Part shown: positions 22,669 through 30,630 of the stretch, in pieces
Layout of the letters: each line of letters opens with the position of its first letter
Position numbering within the stretch: position 1 is the stretch's first letter
Source of the DNA: Oscillospiraceae bacterium
GTDB taxonomy: Bacteria > Bacillota > Clostridia > Oscillospirales > Acutalibacteraceae
Direction of reading: 5' to 3'
NCBI GenBank assembly: GCA_009777055.1
Contig: WRMQ01000016.1
Span: 1 to 38,165 of the forward strand
DNA: 38,165 nucleotides
Notes under the pieces: model-generated
Database searches by the model: none
What the model was told of the DNA's origin: nothing
The model's input: only the letters and a program-made list of their open reading frames with translations
Program-made: the position numbers and the translations under genes

Positions 22669-23427
22669 TTGTTGGATCAAAAAACCCTTGCGTATATTAA
22701 TATGTACGCGATCCTGGGCACCCTTGAGAACCTGTGCGAGCTGGACCCGGAAGCCCGCGCGCTCATGACCAACCCGAAACCCATCGCCCTGGCCTTCGAC
22801 GTGAAGGGCGGCCCGAAGGCGACCATCACCTTTGCCGGCGGGCGCGTGCGCGTGCGGCCCGGCATCCACAAGTGCGACATCAAGATTCCCGTAGGCTCCT
22901 GCGAAAAATTCAATGCCGTGATCAACGGCACGGCGACGCCTGTCCCTGTGAAGGGCTTTCGCTACATCAGCTTTCTCCTGAAGGACTTCGACGCCCTGAC
23001 CAAGCTGCTTGAGCGCTACCTGCGCGCCAGCGAGGAGGATTTGGCCGACCCGGTCTTCTTTGAGCGCAGCACCACGCTGATGCTCTATGTCATTGCCGTG
23101 TCGCTTTCCCAAATCGGCGACTACGACGAGATCGGCAGGTTCAGCGCGGGCTATATCCCCGATGGCGAGGTAGCCTTCTCCATCAAAAACGGCCCCGCCG
23201 CCACGATCCACGCGAAGGATCACGTGCTCAGCACAGAAAAGCGCTATCCGGAAAATCCCCGCGCGATTATGGAATTCGAGAGCCTGGAGCTGGCCCGGGC
23301 CCTGTTTGACGGCAAGGTCAACGCCCTGGCCTGCATCGGCAACGGCAGCATCGCCATGAGCGGCATGATCAACATGATCGACAACCTCAACCGCATACTG
23401 GACAGGGTCGCGCTGTATCTGGCATGA
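22669..23427 (+). CDS. Double SCP2-like domain protein (first paralogue)
   Basis: A 252-residue soluble protein with no signal peptide. It appears to hold two SCP2-like domains in tandem: residues 30-115 (IALAFDVKGGPKATITFAGG, then the helix FLLKDFDALTKLLERYL) and 155-250 (EVAFSIKNGPAATIHAKD, then ESLELARALFDGKVNALACI with GNGSIAMSGM). SCP2 domains bind lipids or other hydrophobic ligands in a pocket; in bacteria they also occur as accessory domains. A related protein is encoded at 28377. The start is TTG 22669 or TTG 22672, with GAGGAGG at 22654-22660; the paralogue also starts with TTG. It is the first gene after a good promoter. The fold call is from pattern recognition and should be tested. 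Confidence 0.65.
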   Translation: MLDQKTLAYINMYAILGTLENLCELDPEARALMTNPKPIALAFDVKGGPKATITFAGGRVRVRPGIHKCDIKIPVGSCEKFNAVINGTATPVPVKGFRYISFLLKDFDALTKLLERYLRASEEDLADPVFFERSTTLMLYVIAVSLSQIGDYDEIGRFSAGYIPDGEVAFSIKNGPAATIHAKDHVLSTEKRYPENPRAIMEFESLELARALFDGKVNALACIGNGSIAMSGMINMIDNLNRILDRVALYLA

Positions 23428-23448
23428 TGCGTTAAGGAGGTATTCATA

Positions 23449-23721
23449 ATGATGATTCGGCCTACAGCCGCGCTGAAAAACGATTTTGTCGAAATTGCCG
23501 ATTACTGCCGCCAGCATGGAAAGCCCGTATTCTTAACAAAGGGCGGCGAAGGCGATTTGGTGGTTATGAGCTTCGCGCGCTATCAGGCGCAAAACGAACT
23601 GATTGGACTGCACGCCAAATTGCTGGAAGCGGATATGCAAATTGAACGCGGCGAAAAGCTCTTTACCCTGGATGAAATCGAAGCGCAGATGGAGGAATGG
23701 CGGAAAGATGAAGAGCTTTGA
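23449..23721 (+). CDS. Phd/YefM-type antitoxin
   Basis: A 90-residue protein whose N-terminal part (MIRPTAALKNDFVEIADYC, then GKPVFLTKGGEGDLVVMSFA) matches the Phd/YefM DNA-binding fold, which dimerises and represses its own operon. The C-terminal part is charged and helical, the usual toxin-neutralising tail. AAGGAGG stands 8 bp before the ATG. The partner toxin frame begins inside its last codons at 23708 but is truncated, so this antitoxin is an orphan or neutralises a toxin elsewhere. It sits between a carrier-like gene and an aminotransferase gene with tight spacing, as if inserted into that operon. Confidence 0.85.
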   Translation: MMIRPTAALKNDFVEIADYCRQHGKPVFLTKGGEGDLVVMSFARYQAQNELIGLHAKLLEADMQIERGEKLFTLDEIEAQMEEWRKDEEL

Positions 23722-23779
23722 AATCCTTTTTTCTCCAGCCGCTCTTCGAAGCATCCGATCAACGAATCAAAACTCGTAA
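23708..23779 (+). pseudogene. Truncated RelE/ParE-like toxin
   Basis: The frame starts at ATG 23708, overlapping the antitoxin gene by 14 bp as in intact modules, and reads MKSFEILFSPAALRSI, like the first strand and helix of RelE/ParE toxins (about 90-100 residues). It ends at TAA 23777 after 23 codons. The remainder of the toxin is absent, and the aminotransferase leader follows at once. Too short to be active. Confidence 0.6.
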
Positions 23780-23824
23780 AATCTCTTGCGTTATGCCAAG
23801 ATCAATAATAAGAGGAGGAACATC

Positions 23825-25084
23825 ATGGAACCCTACAAATACGAAAAAAGCCGCGAATGGTTTGACCGCGCGCTCAAGGTCGTCCCCTCCGGCGTCTACG
23901 GACACCTGGGCCCCGCCGAGGGCAACTTTATCCCTGTGGACAAGTGGCCCCTGTTGGGCTCCCGCGCCCAGGGAACCTACTGCTGGGATGTGGACGGCAA
24001 CCGCTTTATTGATTACATGTGCGCCTTCGGGCCGAACATTCTGGGCTACAACGACCCCGACGTGGACGGCGCCGCGATGGAGCAGATGAAAATATGCAAC
24101 TGCACCACCACGCCCTCCTACAAGATGGTGGAGCTGGCGGAGCTTATGGTGGACACCGTAACCTCCGCGGACTGGGCCTTCTTCGCCAAAAACGGCGGCG
24201 ACACGACCACGGCGGCCGTCATGTGCGCCCGGGCGCATACCCACAGGAAGAAGATCGTCTTCGTGGGCGGCTTTTACCACGGCGTGGCCCCCTGGACACA
24301 GAAGGTGGATTACCCCGGCGTGCTGCCTGAGGACGTGGCCAACAACCTCTATATCCCCTGGAACGACACCGCCGCCTTTGAAAACATCATCGCCGAAAAC
24401 GAGGGCGAGATCGCGGCCTTTATCTCCACGCCCTACATGCACGGCAACTACCTGGATAACGAGCTGCCCGCCCCCGGCTACTGGCAGAAGATCCGCGAGC
24501 TGTGTACGAAGCACGGTATCGTTCTTATCATCGACGACGTGCGCTGCGGCTTCCGGCTCTCGCTGGAGGGCTCCGACGCCTTTTATGGCTTTGAGGCCGA
24601 CCTCATCTGCTTCTGCAAGGCCATCGCCAACGGCTGGAATGTCTCGGCCCTGTGCGGAAAAGAGTTCATGAAGGCCGCCATGTGCTCCCTGAGCTACACC
24701 GGCTCCTACTGGCTCAGCGCCGTGCCCTTCGCGGCGGGCATCGCCAATATCACCAAGATGAAGGCCCTCAAGCTGCCGGAGCTTCTCCGTGAAAAAGGCA
24801 TCAAGGTCTGCGAGGGCCTTAAGGCCGCCGCGGCCAACAACGGCTTCGATCTGGTGGTTTCGGGGGAGCCCTCGCTGTTTTATCTGCGCACGGCCAATGA
24901 CGGAAGCCTCTTCCTGCACCAGGAATGGGTGGCCGAGATGATGCAGCGGGGCGTGTTCGTCACCAGCCACCACAACCACTTCATCAACTACGCCCTTTCG
25001 GACGAGGACATCGCCCTCACCCTGGAAATCGCGGACGAATGCTTTGGAATTGTAGCAAAGAACAACCCGAAATATTTTGGATAA
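23825..25084 (+). CDS. Class III (glutamate-1-semialdehyde-like) aminotransferase
   Basis: A 419-residue PLP enzyme of the class III/GSAM-like group. D237-D238 in LIIDDVRCGFR bind the cofactor ring, K265 in CFCKAIANG is the expected Schiff-base lysine, and GGFYHG (148-153) is the aromatic cofactor-stacking region. It is not HemL: no other heme genes are present and the surrounding sequence diverges. The start is ATG 23825 with AGAGGAGG at 23811-23818; an upstream in-frame ATG at 23786 lacks a site. Family members transfer amino groups to keto groups of sugars, polyols or omega-keto acids. With transketolase subunits two genes downstream, a ketose or keto-polyol made by the transketolase is a reasonable substrate guess, but the sequence does not show it. 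Confidence 0.87.
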   Translation: MEPYKYEKSREWFDRALKVVPSGVYGHLGPAEGNFIPVDKWPLLGSRAQGTYCWDVDGNRFIDYMCAFGPNILGYNDPDVDGAAMEQMKICNCTTTPSYKMVELAELMVDTVTSADWAFFAKNGGDTTTAAVMCARAHTHRKKIVFVGGFYHGVAPWTQKVDYPGVLPEDVANNLYIPWNDTAAFENIIAENEGEIAAFISTPYMHGNYLDNELPAPGYWQKIRELCTKHGIVLIIDDVRCGFRLSLEGSDAFYGFEADLICFCKAIANGWNVSALCGKEFMKAAMCSLSYTGSYWLSAVPFAAGIANITKMKALKLPELLREKGIKVCEGLKAAAANNGFDLVVSGEPSLFYLRTANDGSLFLHQEWVAEMMQRGVFVTSHHNHFINYALSDEDIALTLEIADECFGIVAKNNPKYFG

Positions 25085-25106
25085 AAGACAGTGAGGGAAT
25101 GACGTT

Positions 25107-26222
25107 ATGCGCAAATTTAATAAACCGCTGGCGGTTATCCTGACCGCGGTTCTTGTCCTTCTTTCGCTGGGCCTTGTCACCTCCGCCGAAGGCGGCGGCG
25201 CGCCCGCCGCGGGCGGTGAGCTGAAGGTGCTTTCCTACAACGTGGATGGGCTGCCGCTGCTCTACCTCAAGAACAACCGCAATCCCTGGAAGGATTCCCG
25301 GCTGATCTCCGCCCACTTTGCCGAGGGGCACTATGACCTGATCGGTGTGCAGGAGGACTTCAACTGCCACCGCCAGCTCACCAGCAGGCTGGGGGACGTC
25401 ATGCCCTACCGGAGCGTGCACAGGGGCGGTATCGCCGTCGGCGGTGGGCAGAACGTTTTCTCGAAATACCCGATTTATAATCAAAGGCAGCTGCAGTGGG
25501 AAAGCTCCTTCGGCGTGTTCAGCGGCTCCACGGACGAGCTGACCCCCAAGGGCTTTTTGCACACCGTGGCTTGCCTGACCGGCGACCCGGACGGCCCGAA
25601 GGTGGATTTTTTCACCCTGCACGCCGACGCGGGAAGCGACCCGGATTCCACCGCGGCCAGGGAGGCCAACTACCGCCAGCTGGCGGCCTATATCAACGAA
25701 AACTGTGCGGGCCGCGCCGTGATTATCACAGGGGACTTCAATTCCTGCCTGACGGAGGGGCGGCTGCCCCACGCGAAGCTTGTCACGGAGCTGGTGCCCG
25801 GCCTGCGGGACAGCTGGCAGGAGCTCTATGACCAGGGGCTTTACGCCGGGAAGCCCGGTGGTGTGCGGCGGGGCCTCGAAAGCGGCGACAGCATCGACCG
25901 CGTAATGCTGCGCGACGGCGACGGAATCAGCTTCACCGTGCTGGAAAGCTACAATCTCACCATCCAGAGGCTGGCGGACGGCTCGGTCGCCGCCGCGGAG
26001 GACTGGCTTGACGGCACAGAAAAAAGCCTGGCAGACCACGCGGCCCGTTTCGCGCGGCTTTCCTGGGAATACGACGAAGCCGAAGCCGCGGATTACGGCG
26101 AGCTCGCCGTGCCGAGATGGAGCTTCCGCGGCATTTTGTGGGAGCAGCTGAAGTCGTTCTTCCGCGTGCTGGGAACGATCATCGCAGAGCCCTTTAAGCT
26201 GCTGATTGGCCTGTTTGAGTAG
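25107..26222 (+). CDS. Exported endonuclease/exonuclease/phosphatase-fold enzyme
   Basis: A 371-residue protein with a signal peptide (LAVILTAVLVLLSLGLVTSA, residues 8-27). The DNase-I-like fold has its active-site set: N45 in LSYNVDGLP, E83 in GVQEDFN, H172 in FTLHAD, D210 and N212 in ITGDFNS, and a late DH in LADHAARF. Such enzymes hydrolyse phosphodiesters in nucleic acids, sphingomyelin or inositol phospholipids; the exported bacterial ones are often sphingomyelinase-like. The C-terminus ends with an amphipathic to hydrophobic helix (IIAEPFKLLIGLF) that may touch the membrane. It is 22 bp after the aminotransferase gene and 39 bp before the transketolase gene, so it belongs to the same operon even though it acts outside the cell. 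Confidence 0.86.
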   Translation: MRKFNKPLAVILTAVLVLLSLGLVTSAEGGGAPAAGGELKVLSYNVDGLPLLYLKNNRNPWKDSRLISAHFAEGHYDLIGVQEDFNCHRQLTSRLGDVMPYRSVHRGGIAVGGGQNVFSKYPIYNQRQLQWESSFGVFSGSTDELTPKGFLHTVACLTGDPDGPKVDFFTLHADAGSDPDSTAAREANYRQLAAYINENCAGRAVIITGDFNSCLTEGRLPHAKLVTELVPGLRDSWQELYDQGLYAGKPGGVRRGLESGDSIDRVMLRDGDGISFTVLESYNLTIQRLADGSVAAAEDWLDGTEKSLADHAARFARLSWEYDEAEAADYGELAVPRWSFRGILWEQLKSFFRVLGTIIAEPFKLLIGLFE

Positions 26223-26261
26223 ATAATGATAAATAAACCATAAGAAACGGAGTGAAGACCT

Positions 26262-27134
26262 ATGGCACTGACCAAGCAAGAGTGGGTTGCCCTTGAGCAA
26301 AAAGCCAACGAGCTGCGCAACCTCTGTCTCGACACCACGCATTGGGCCGGCAGCGGGCACATCGGCGGGGGGATGAGCTGCATGGATATCCTCACCATCC
26401 TGTATTTCAAGTATATGCAGGTGGACCCCGCCAACCCGAATTGGCCCGACCGCGACCGGCTCGTCCTCAGCAAGGGCCACGCGGGCATCGCCTGGGCGCC
26501 GGTATTGGTGAGCAAGGGCTTTAACGACGCCGAACAGCTCAAAACCTTCAACCTTACCGGCTCCAAGATGGGCATGCATCTGGATTCCAACAAGGTGCTT
26601 GGCGTAGACGCCTCCACCGGCTCCCTGGGGCATGGCCTGCCCATCGCCGTTGGTACGGCGCTGGCGGCCCGGGTGCAGGGAAAGAAATTCTGGACCTATT
26701 GCATCATGGGCGACGGCGAATGCGACGAGGGCGAAATCTGGGAGGGCGCCATGTCCGCCGCGCACTTCGGCGTGACGAACCTGGTTTGCTTCGTTGACCG
26801 CAACGATTGCATGATCGACGGCAAAACCGAGGATGTTATGGCCCTGGAGCCCTTCGCGGACAAATGGCGCGCCTTCGGCTTTATCGTGAAGGAGGTGGAC
26901 GGACAGAACATAAACGAGCTGGCGGAGGCCATCGACTTTGCCCATGCCAACGAGACAAACCAGCCCGTGCTGATTCTGGCGAACACCGTCAAGGGCGCGG
27001 GTGTGGCCAACATTGAGGGCGATTACCGCTGGCATTACGGCGCGATGGACGAGGCCAGCTATCAGCAGGGCAAGGACAGCCTTGAAAGCTACTATCAGGC
27101 GCGGCTGGCCAGAGCGGAAAAGGAGGGCAAATAA
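26262..27134 (+). CDS. Transketolase, N-terminal (diphosphate-binding) subunit
   Basis: A 290-residue subunit carrying the thiamine-diphosphate binding half of a split transketolase. GSGHIGGGMS (30-39) and SKGHAG (70-75) supply catalytic histidines. MGDGECDEGEIWEG (149-162) with N181 is the diphosphate/metal motif. Split transketolases are common in Clostridia and archaea, and several serve dedicated pathways (apulose, sulfo-sugars) rather than the pentose phosphate route. The partner subunit follows after one base. The gene lies in an operon with an aminotransferase and SCP2-like proteins, so a special substrate is likely but not shown. Confidence 0.93.
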   Translation: MALTKQEWVALEQKANELRNLCLDTTHWAGSGHIGGGMSCMDILTILYFKYMQVDPANPNWPDRDRLVLSKGHAGIAWAPVLVSKGFNDAEQLKTFNLTGSKMGMHLDSNKVLGVDASTGSLGHGLPIAVGTALAARVQGKKFWTYCIMGDGECDEGEIWEGAMSAAHFGVTNLVCFVDRNDCMIDGKTEDVMALEPFADKWRAFGFIVKEVDGQNINELAEAIDFAHANETNQPVLILANTVKGAGVANIEGDYRWHYGAMDEASYQQGKDSLESYYQARLARAEKEGK

Positions 27135-27135
27135 G

Positions 27136-28146
27136 ATGGCAAGCGGATTGACTTATACAGCGGTGGATTCCACCGCCCTTTCCACGGCGGAATACTACGG
27201 CAAAACAATGGTGGAGCTGGGCGCCGAGCACCCGGAGATCGTGGCGCTCACGGCTGACCTGGCGAAATCCACCAAAATCGGCATGTTCGGCGACGCCTAT
27301 CCCGAGCGCTTTTTCAACGTGGGCATCGCGGAACAAAACATGATGAGCATGGCGGCTGGCATGGCCAAGGCGGGCCTCGTGCCCTTTGTGAGCACCTTTT
27401 CCGTCTTCGCGGCTCTGCGCGCGGCGGACCAGGTGCACGCCGACATCTGCTACCAAAACTGTGACGTGAAGATCATCGCGACCCACGGCGGCACCTCCTT
27501 CGGCCAGGCGGGCTCCACCCACCATGCCATCGTCGACTTCGCCGTGGAGCGCGCCTTCCCCAACATGACCCTCATCTGCCCCGCCGACGGCATGGAGACC
27601 GTCAACGCCGTACGCGCGGCCTATGAAAACCCCGGCCCGTTTTACATTCGTATCAACCGCGGCTTTGACCGCGTGGTCTACGACAGCACGGACTACGGCT
27701 TCCAGCTGGGCAAGGCCCAGGAGATGCGCCCCGGCACCGATATCACTGTCATTGCCGTTGGCTCCTGCGTCTTCCAGGCCTGTCAGGCGGCGGATTTCCT
27801 GAAGAACTCCGACGGCCTGAGCGTGCGGGTGCTCAACATGCATACCCTTAAGCCTCTCGACGTCGAGGCCGTGCAAAAGGCCATTCTGGACACCCGCCGC
27901 GTGATCACCGTGGAGGACCACAACATCATCGGCGGCCTTGGCTCCGCCGTGGCGGAGGTGATGGCGGACATGGGCAAGGGCTGCGCCTTCCAGCGCCTGG
28001 GCTGGCAGGACAGCTTCAGCACCATCGGGCTCCACGAGGACCTGATGAGCCTGGCGGGCATCGACTCCAACGGCATCATTGCCGCCGTGCGCGAGGTCAT
28101 GAAGAAGGACTTTGAACTCGACGACGACTGGGAAGATGAGGTGTAA
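27136..28146 (+). CDS. Transketolase, C-terminal (pyrimidine-binding) subunit
   Basis: A 336-residue partner of the N-terminal subunit. It has the pyrimidine-binding domain with the catalytic glutamate E66 in NVGIAEQNMMSMA, the ADQVHADICY and GGTSFGQAGSTHH segments, and a C-terminal domain with VLNMHTLKPLD and TVEDHNIIGGLGSAV. The start is ATG 27136, where AGGAGGG at 27121-27127 is at the right distance; the frame is open further upstream into the first subunit gene, without a site. The two subunits should form the active heterotetramer. The tail ELDDDWEDEV is unusually acidic. Confidence 0.93.
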   Translation: MASGLTYTAVDSTALSTAEYYGKTMVELGAEHPEIVALTADLAKSTKIGMFGDAYPERFFNVGIAEQNMMSMAAGMAKAGLVPFVSTFSVFAALRAADQVHADICYQNCDVKIIATHGGTSFGQAGSTHHAIVDFAVERAFPNMTLICPADGMETVNAVRAAYENPGPFYIRINRGFDRVVYDSTDYGFQLGKAQEMRPGTDITVIAVGSCVFQACQAADFLKNSDGLSVRVLNMHTLKPLDVEAVQKAILDTRRVITVEDHNIIGGLGSAVAEVMADMGKGCAFQRLGWQDSFSTIGLHEDLMSLAGIDSNGIIAAVREVMKKDFELDDDWEDEV

Positions 28147-28183
28147 TGCGCAATTATTCTGTTGTCAGAAAAGGGGTGATACC

Positions 28184-28363
28184 ATGGGATTCGTTTTTAC
28201 TGCGATTCTTACGATTCTTCTTCCGATTCTTGCAGCCCCTATTCTCATCCCGCTTGAATTGATTTTGAGCCTTTTCGGATTATCAAATTTTTGGGAGAAT
28301 CTGTTGAGCAGAGGTGTTTTTCAGGATATTTTGAACCAGTTGCTTGAATTGTTAGGCAGATAA
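28184..28363 (+). CDS. Small hydrophobic protein of unknown function
   Basis: A 59-residue protein starting at ATG 28184 with AAGGGGTGA upstream. Residues 3-28 are hydrophobic (FVFTAILTILLPILAAPILI), followed by an amphipathic segment ending LNQLLELLGR. It is likely a membrane or membrane-surface protein with one helix or a hairpin. The gene lies 37 bp after the transketolase subunit and 13 bp before the second SCP2-like gene, and the AAGGAGG of that gene overlaps its stop codon. It appears to be a genuine operon member. I recognise no family. Confidence 0.65.
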   Translation: MGFVFTAILTILLPILAAPILIPLELILSLFGLSNFWENLLSRGVFQDILNQLLELLGR

Positions 28364-28376
28364 AGGAGGAATCAAT

Positions 28377-29180
28377 TTGGACCAAGATTTATTATTCAGC
28401 TACAAAATATTTCTCAACGCGGCGCTGCCCCTGGTGAAGGTCATCGCCTCCGACGTGCCGGCGCTGGCGAAGAAATTCGAAAAGGCCCACTGCGTCTTTC
28501 AGGTGAGCGCCCTCGCGCCGGAGCTTCCCGGCGGCAAGGTGGCCACGCATTTCACCGTCAACAACGGCACGTGGACCGTGTGCGCCGACAAGGTTGCCAG
28601 CAACGCCATGGTCGAGCTCCAGTTCAAGAGCATCGAGGCCTTCGTGGCGTTCTTTAAGGGCAAGATGTCCCCCGCTACGCTGCCCAAAATGAAGGGCGTG
28701 GCGAAGCACTGCGGCATGTTCCTGGCCTTTATGCAGGTGCTGCTGAAGATGTCCGCGCTGCTCGGGGCAACGACACCGCCCGAAGATGAGACCACAAAAG
28801 TGCTGCTGGTGAAGGCCTTCTTCTACCTGCTCTCCAGCGGCATCAGCTGCCTGAACAAGAGCGGCCACGAGGCCATTCAGGGCTGGACCGGCACGAGCCC
28901 TGACCGCGTATATTCCTGGGCGGTGAACGGCCATCCCGAGGTCAGCGCCTATATCCGCATCAAGGCGGGCAAGAGCCGGGCCGGGCGCGGCGAATACAAG
29001 CGCGCCATGCCCTTCTTCACCCTGCGCTTCGACAGCCTGGACAGCGCCCTGGGCATTCTCATGGATATCGACGACATGCTGGAGGCCACGAAAGCGGGCC
29101 GCCTGATCATGGACGGCGCGCCGGAATTCGGCGCTCAGCTGGGCGAATACATGCTGACCGTCGCGGCCTACGCCAAGTAA
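28377..29180 (+). CDS. Double SCP2-like domain protein (second paralogue)
   Basis: A 267-residue soluble protein starting at TTG 28377 with AAGGAGGA six bases upstream. Like the protein at 22669 it appears to contain two SCP2-like halves: about 45-125 (KVATHFTVNNGTWTVCADKV, then SIEAFVAFFKGKM) and about 180-265 (ISIN-like strand pattern around VSAYIRIKAGKSRAG, then LRFDSLDSALGILMDID and AGRLIMDGAPEFGAQLG). The two proteins share plan and the DQ start but are quite diverged. One opens and the other nearly closes the operon around the transketolase and aminotransferase genes. A lipid or acyl-binding carrier is the family-based expectation; the ligand is unknown. Confidence 0.62.
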   Translation: MDQDLLFSYKIFLNAALPLVKVIASDVPALAKKFEKAHCVFQVSALAPELPGGKVATHFTVNNGTWTVCADKVASNAMVELQFKSIEAFVAFFKGKMSPATLPKMKGVAKHCGMFLAFMQVLLKMSALLGATTPPEDETTKVLLVKAFFYLLSSGISCLNKSGHEAIQGWTGTSPDRVYSWAVNGHPEVSAYIRIKAGKSRAGRGEYKRAMPFFTLRFDSLDSALGILMDIDDMLEATKAGRLIMDGAPEFGAQLGEYMLTVAAYAK

Positions 29181-29197
29181 GAAAACGGAAAAGCAAA

Positions 29198-29225
29198 GCG
29201 GCCCGGCGAGAGATCGTCGGGCCGC
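29198..29225 (+). terminator. GC hairpin between SCP2-like and hydrolase genes
   Basis: GCGGCCCGGCGA (29198-29209) pairs with TCGTCGGGCCGC (29214-29225) around GAGA with one wobble pair. No T-run follows, and the hydrolase ribosome binding site lies 9 bp downstream. It may be a partial terminator or processing site that lowers expression of the hydrolase. Confidence 0.6.
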
Positions 29226-29243
29226 GGATTTGGGAGGAGAAGC

Positions 29244-30035
29244 ATGCGAACCATCGAATTCCGCCTGGAAACAGGAGACAAAAATTACGGCACGGCCTAT
29301 CTGCCGGATGAAATCTCCGGCAAAATCCAGGTGCTTGTCCACTGCCACGGCGGCGGGATGGGCTGCGCCGGCAACCTCTGGGGAATGGGCCTTGCTATCC
29401 GTGACCGGGCGATTGCCGAGGGTATGGCCATGGTCACCTTCGACTGCTACGCGGGCGGCAAAACCGGCGGCGACTACGGCAAAATGACCTATGCCCGCTG
29501 GGTGCAAAATTGCGCCGATGTCATCAGTTGGATTGAGCGGCAGCCTTTCGCGGATCCCGGGCGCATCGGCATTGTGGGCTTCAGCTGCGGCTCCACCGTG
29601 GGCTTGCGGCTCGCCGCTCAGGATCAAAGGGTGCGCTTCGTTTGCTCCGTCGGCTCATGCATCACGGTGCACATCGGCATGGGGCAGGGCGGAGCGGCAA
29701 AGTGCTTCGGTGACAACCTTGAGGCACTGCTGGCCGGGGAGCGCCGCAATCTCTTCGGCGTGGACTTCGAAAAGGAGTTTTTCCTGGATGACATGCGCAA
29801 CGCGCCGGTACACGCACTGCACGAGGGAAAAATCACCTGTCCCGTGCTCTTTCAGCAGGGCTTGCAGGACAACGCCTACCGCAACTCCGACGCGCTGCTG
29901 GGCTATGAGCTTATGCGGAGAAAAAATTTGCCGGGCAGATATATTGAGTATCCCGAAGGCTTCCACGGCCTCGAAAATGTTGCCGGGCAGGCCACGGACG
30001 ATTTGTTCCAATGGATGAAGGAAATCATCTTTTAG
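29244..30035 (+). CDS. Alpha/beta hydrolase, dienelactone hydrolase-like
   Basis: A 263-residue cytoplasmic alpha/beta hydrolase. The catalytic triad is visible: S114 in VGFSCGS, D208 in GLQDNAYR and H240 in EGFHGLEN. HCHGGGMG (33-40) forms the oxyanion region. This group hydrolyses esters, lactones or thioesters of small molecules. GGGAGGAG precedes the ATG. It follows the SCP2-like gene after a hairpin, so it may be expressed with the operon at a lower level. A role in releasing an acyl or lactone group from the product of that operon is possible, but only context suggests it. Confidence 0.85.
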   Translation: MRTIEFRLETGDKNYGTAYLPDEISGKIQVLVHCHGGGMGCAGNLWGMGLAIRDRAIAEGMAMVTFDCYAGGKTGGDYGKMTYARWVQNCADVISWIERQPFADPGRIGIVGFSCGSTVGLRLAAQDQRVRFVCSVGSCITVHIGMGQGGAAKCFGDNLEALLAGERRNLFGVDFEKEFFLDDMRNAPVHALHEGKITCPVLFQQGLQDNAYRNSDALLGYELMRRKNLPGRYIEYPEGFHGLENVAGQATDDLFQWMKEIIF

Positions 30036-30041
30036 TCACCT

Positions 30042-30100
30042 GAAGCAATCATTTCCTGGTTGCTTCGCGCATAAAGTATAGTTAGCATAAAGTATAGTTA
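30042..30100 (+). repeat. Hairpin and 16-bp direct repeat before the flavin reductase gene
   Basis: GAAGCAATCA (30042-30051) pairs with TGGTTGCTTC (30057-30066), a 10-bp stem with one wobble and a 5-base loop. It is followed at once by two perfect copies of GCATAAAGTATAGTTA (30069-30084 and 30085-30100). The repeats contain TATAGT, like a -10 box, but no -35 at the right distance. They could be an operator pair or a simple duplication. Confidence 0.75.
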
Positions 30101-30122
30101 GATTGTTTGCAGGAGGCGTTTT

Positions 30123-30617
30123 ATGTCATATCAAAAACGAAATATCCGGGAGATTGAAAATCCCGTGAAGCTCATCGCCGACGACTGGGCGCTGCTCAGC
30201 GCGGGAGCCGGGGGGCAGTGGAACACCATGACTGTCAGCTGGGGCGGCATCGGCGAGATCTGGGGCTTTGACGCCGCGTTTGTGTTCGTGCGGCCCCAAC
30301 GCTATACCTATCAATTCATGGAGCGCGCCGAACGGTTTACCCTGAGCTTCTTCGGCGGCGGGGCGAAGGACGCGCTCGCCCTGTGCGGAAAGCTCAGCGG
30401 GCGCGACACGGACAAAATCGCCCAGGCGGGCCTGACGGCCCATTGGGAGGACGGCGCGGTCTGGCCGGAGGAGGCCGAGCTGGTCATCGTGTGCGAAAAG
30501 GCCGCGGCGCAGGACATTGACCCCAGAGGATTTATCGACCCGAAGATCGAATCGAACTACAACGGCGATTACCACAGAATGTATGTGGGAAAGATCGTCG
30601 GCGTATGGGCAAAATAA
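30123..30617 (+). CDS. Flavin reductase-like (FMN-binding split barrel) protein
   Basis: A 164-residue protein of the flavin reductase-like family. NTMTVSWGGIGEIWG (34-48) is the characteristic FMN-phosphate-binding start, followed by VFVRPQRYTYQFM and FTLSFFGGG. Members reduce flavins with NAD(P)H or serve as FMN-dependent oxidoreductases in anaerobes. GCAGGAGG precedes the ATG. Its leader carries a hairpin and a 16-bp direct repeat, and no operon partner is evident: the Fic gene 62 bp downstream has its own possible promoter. Confidence 0.88.
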   Translation: MSYQKRNIREIENPVKLIADDWALLSAGAGGQWNTMTVSWGGIGEIWGFDAAFVFVRPQRYTYQFMERAERFTLSFFGGGAKDALALCGKLSGRDTDKIAQAGLTAHWEDGAVWPEEAELVIVCEKAAAQDIDPRGFIDPKIESNYNGDYHRMYVGKIVGVWAK

Positions 30618-30630
30618 AAGCATAAAAGCA

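Noticed and set aside
25017-27035. Long minus-strand frame across the phosphodiesterase and transketolase genes
   Set aside because: It spans two unrelated well-supported genes and two gene junctions on the other strand, as expected for a GC-rich shadow frame.
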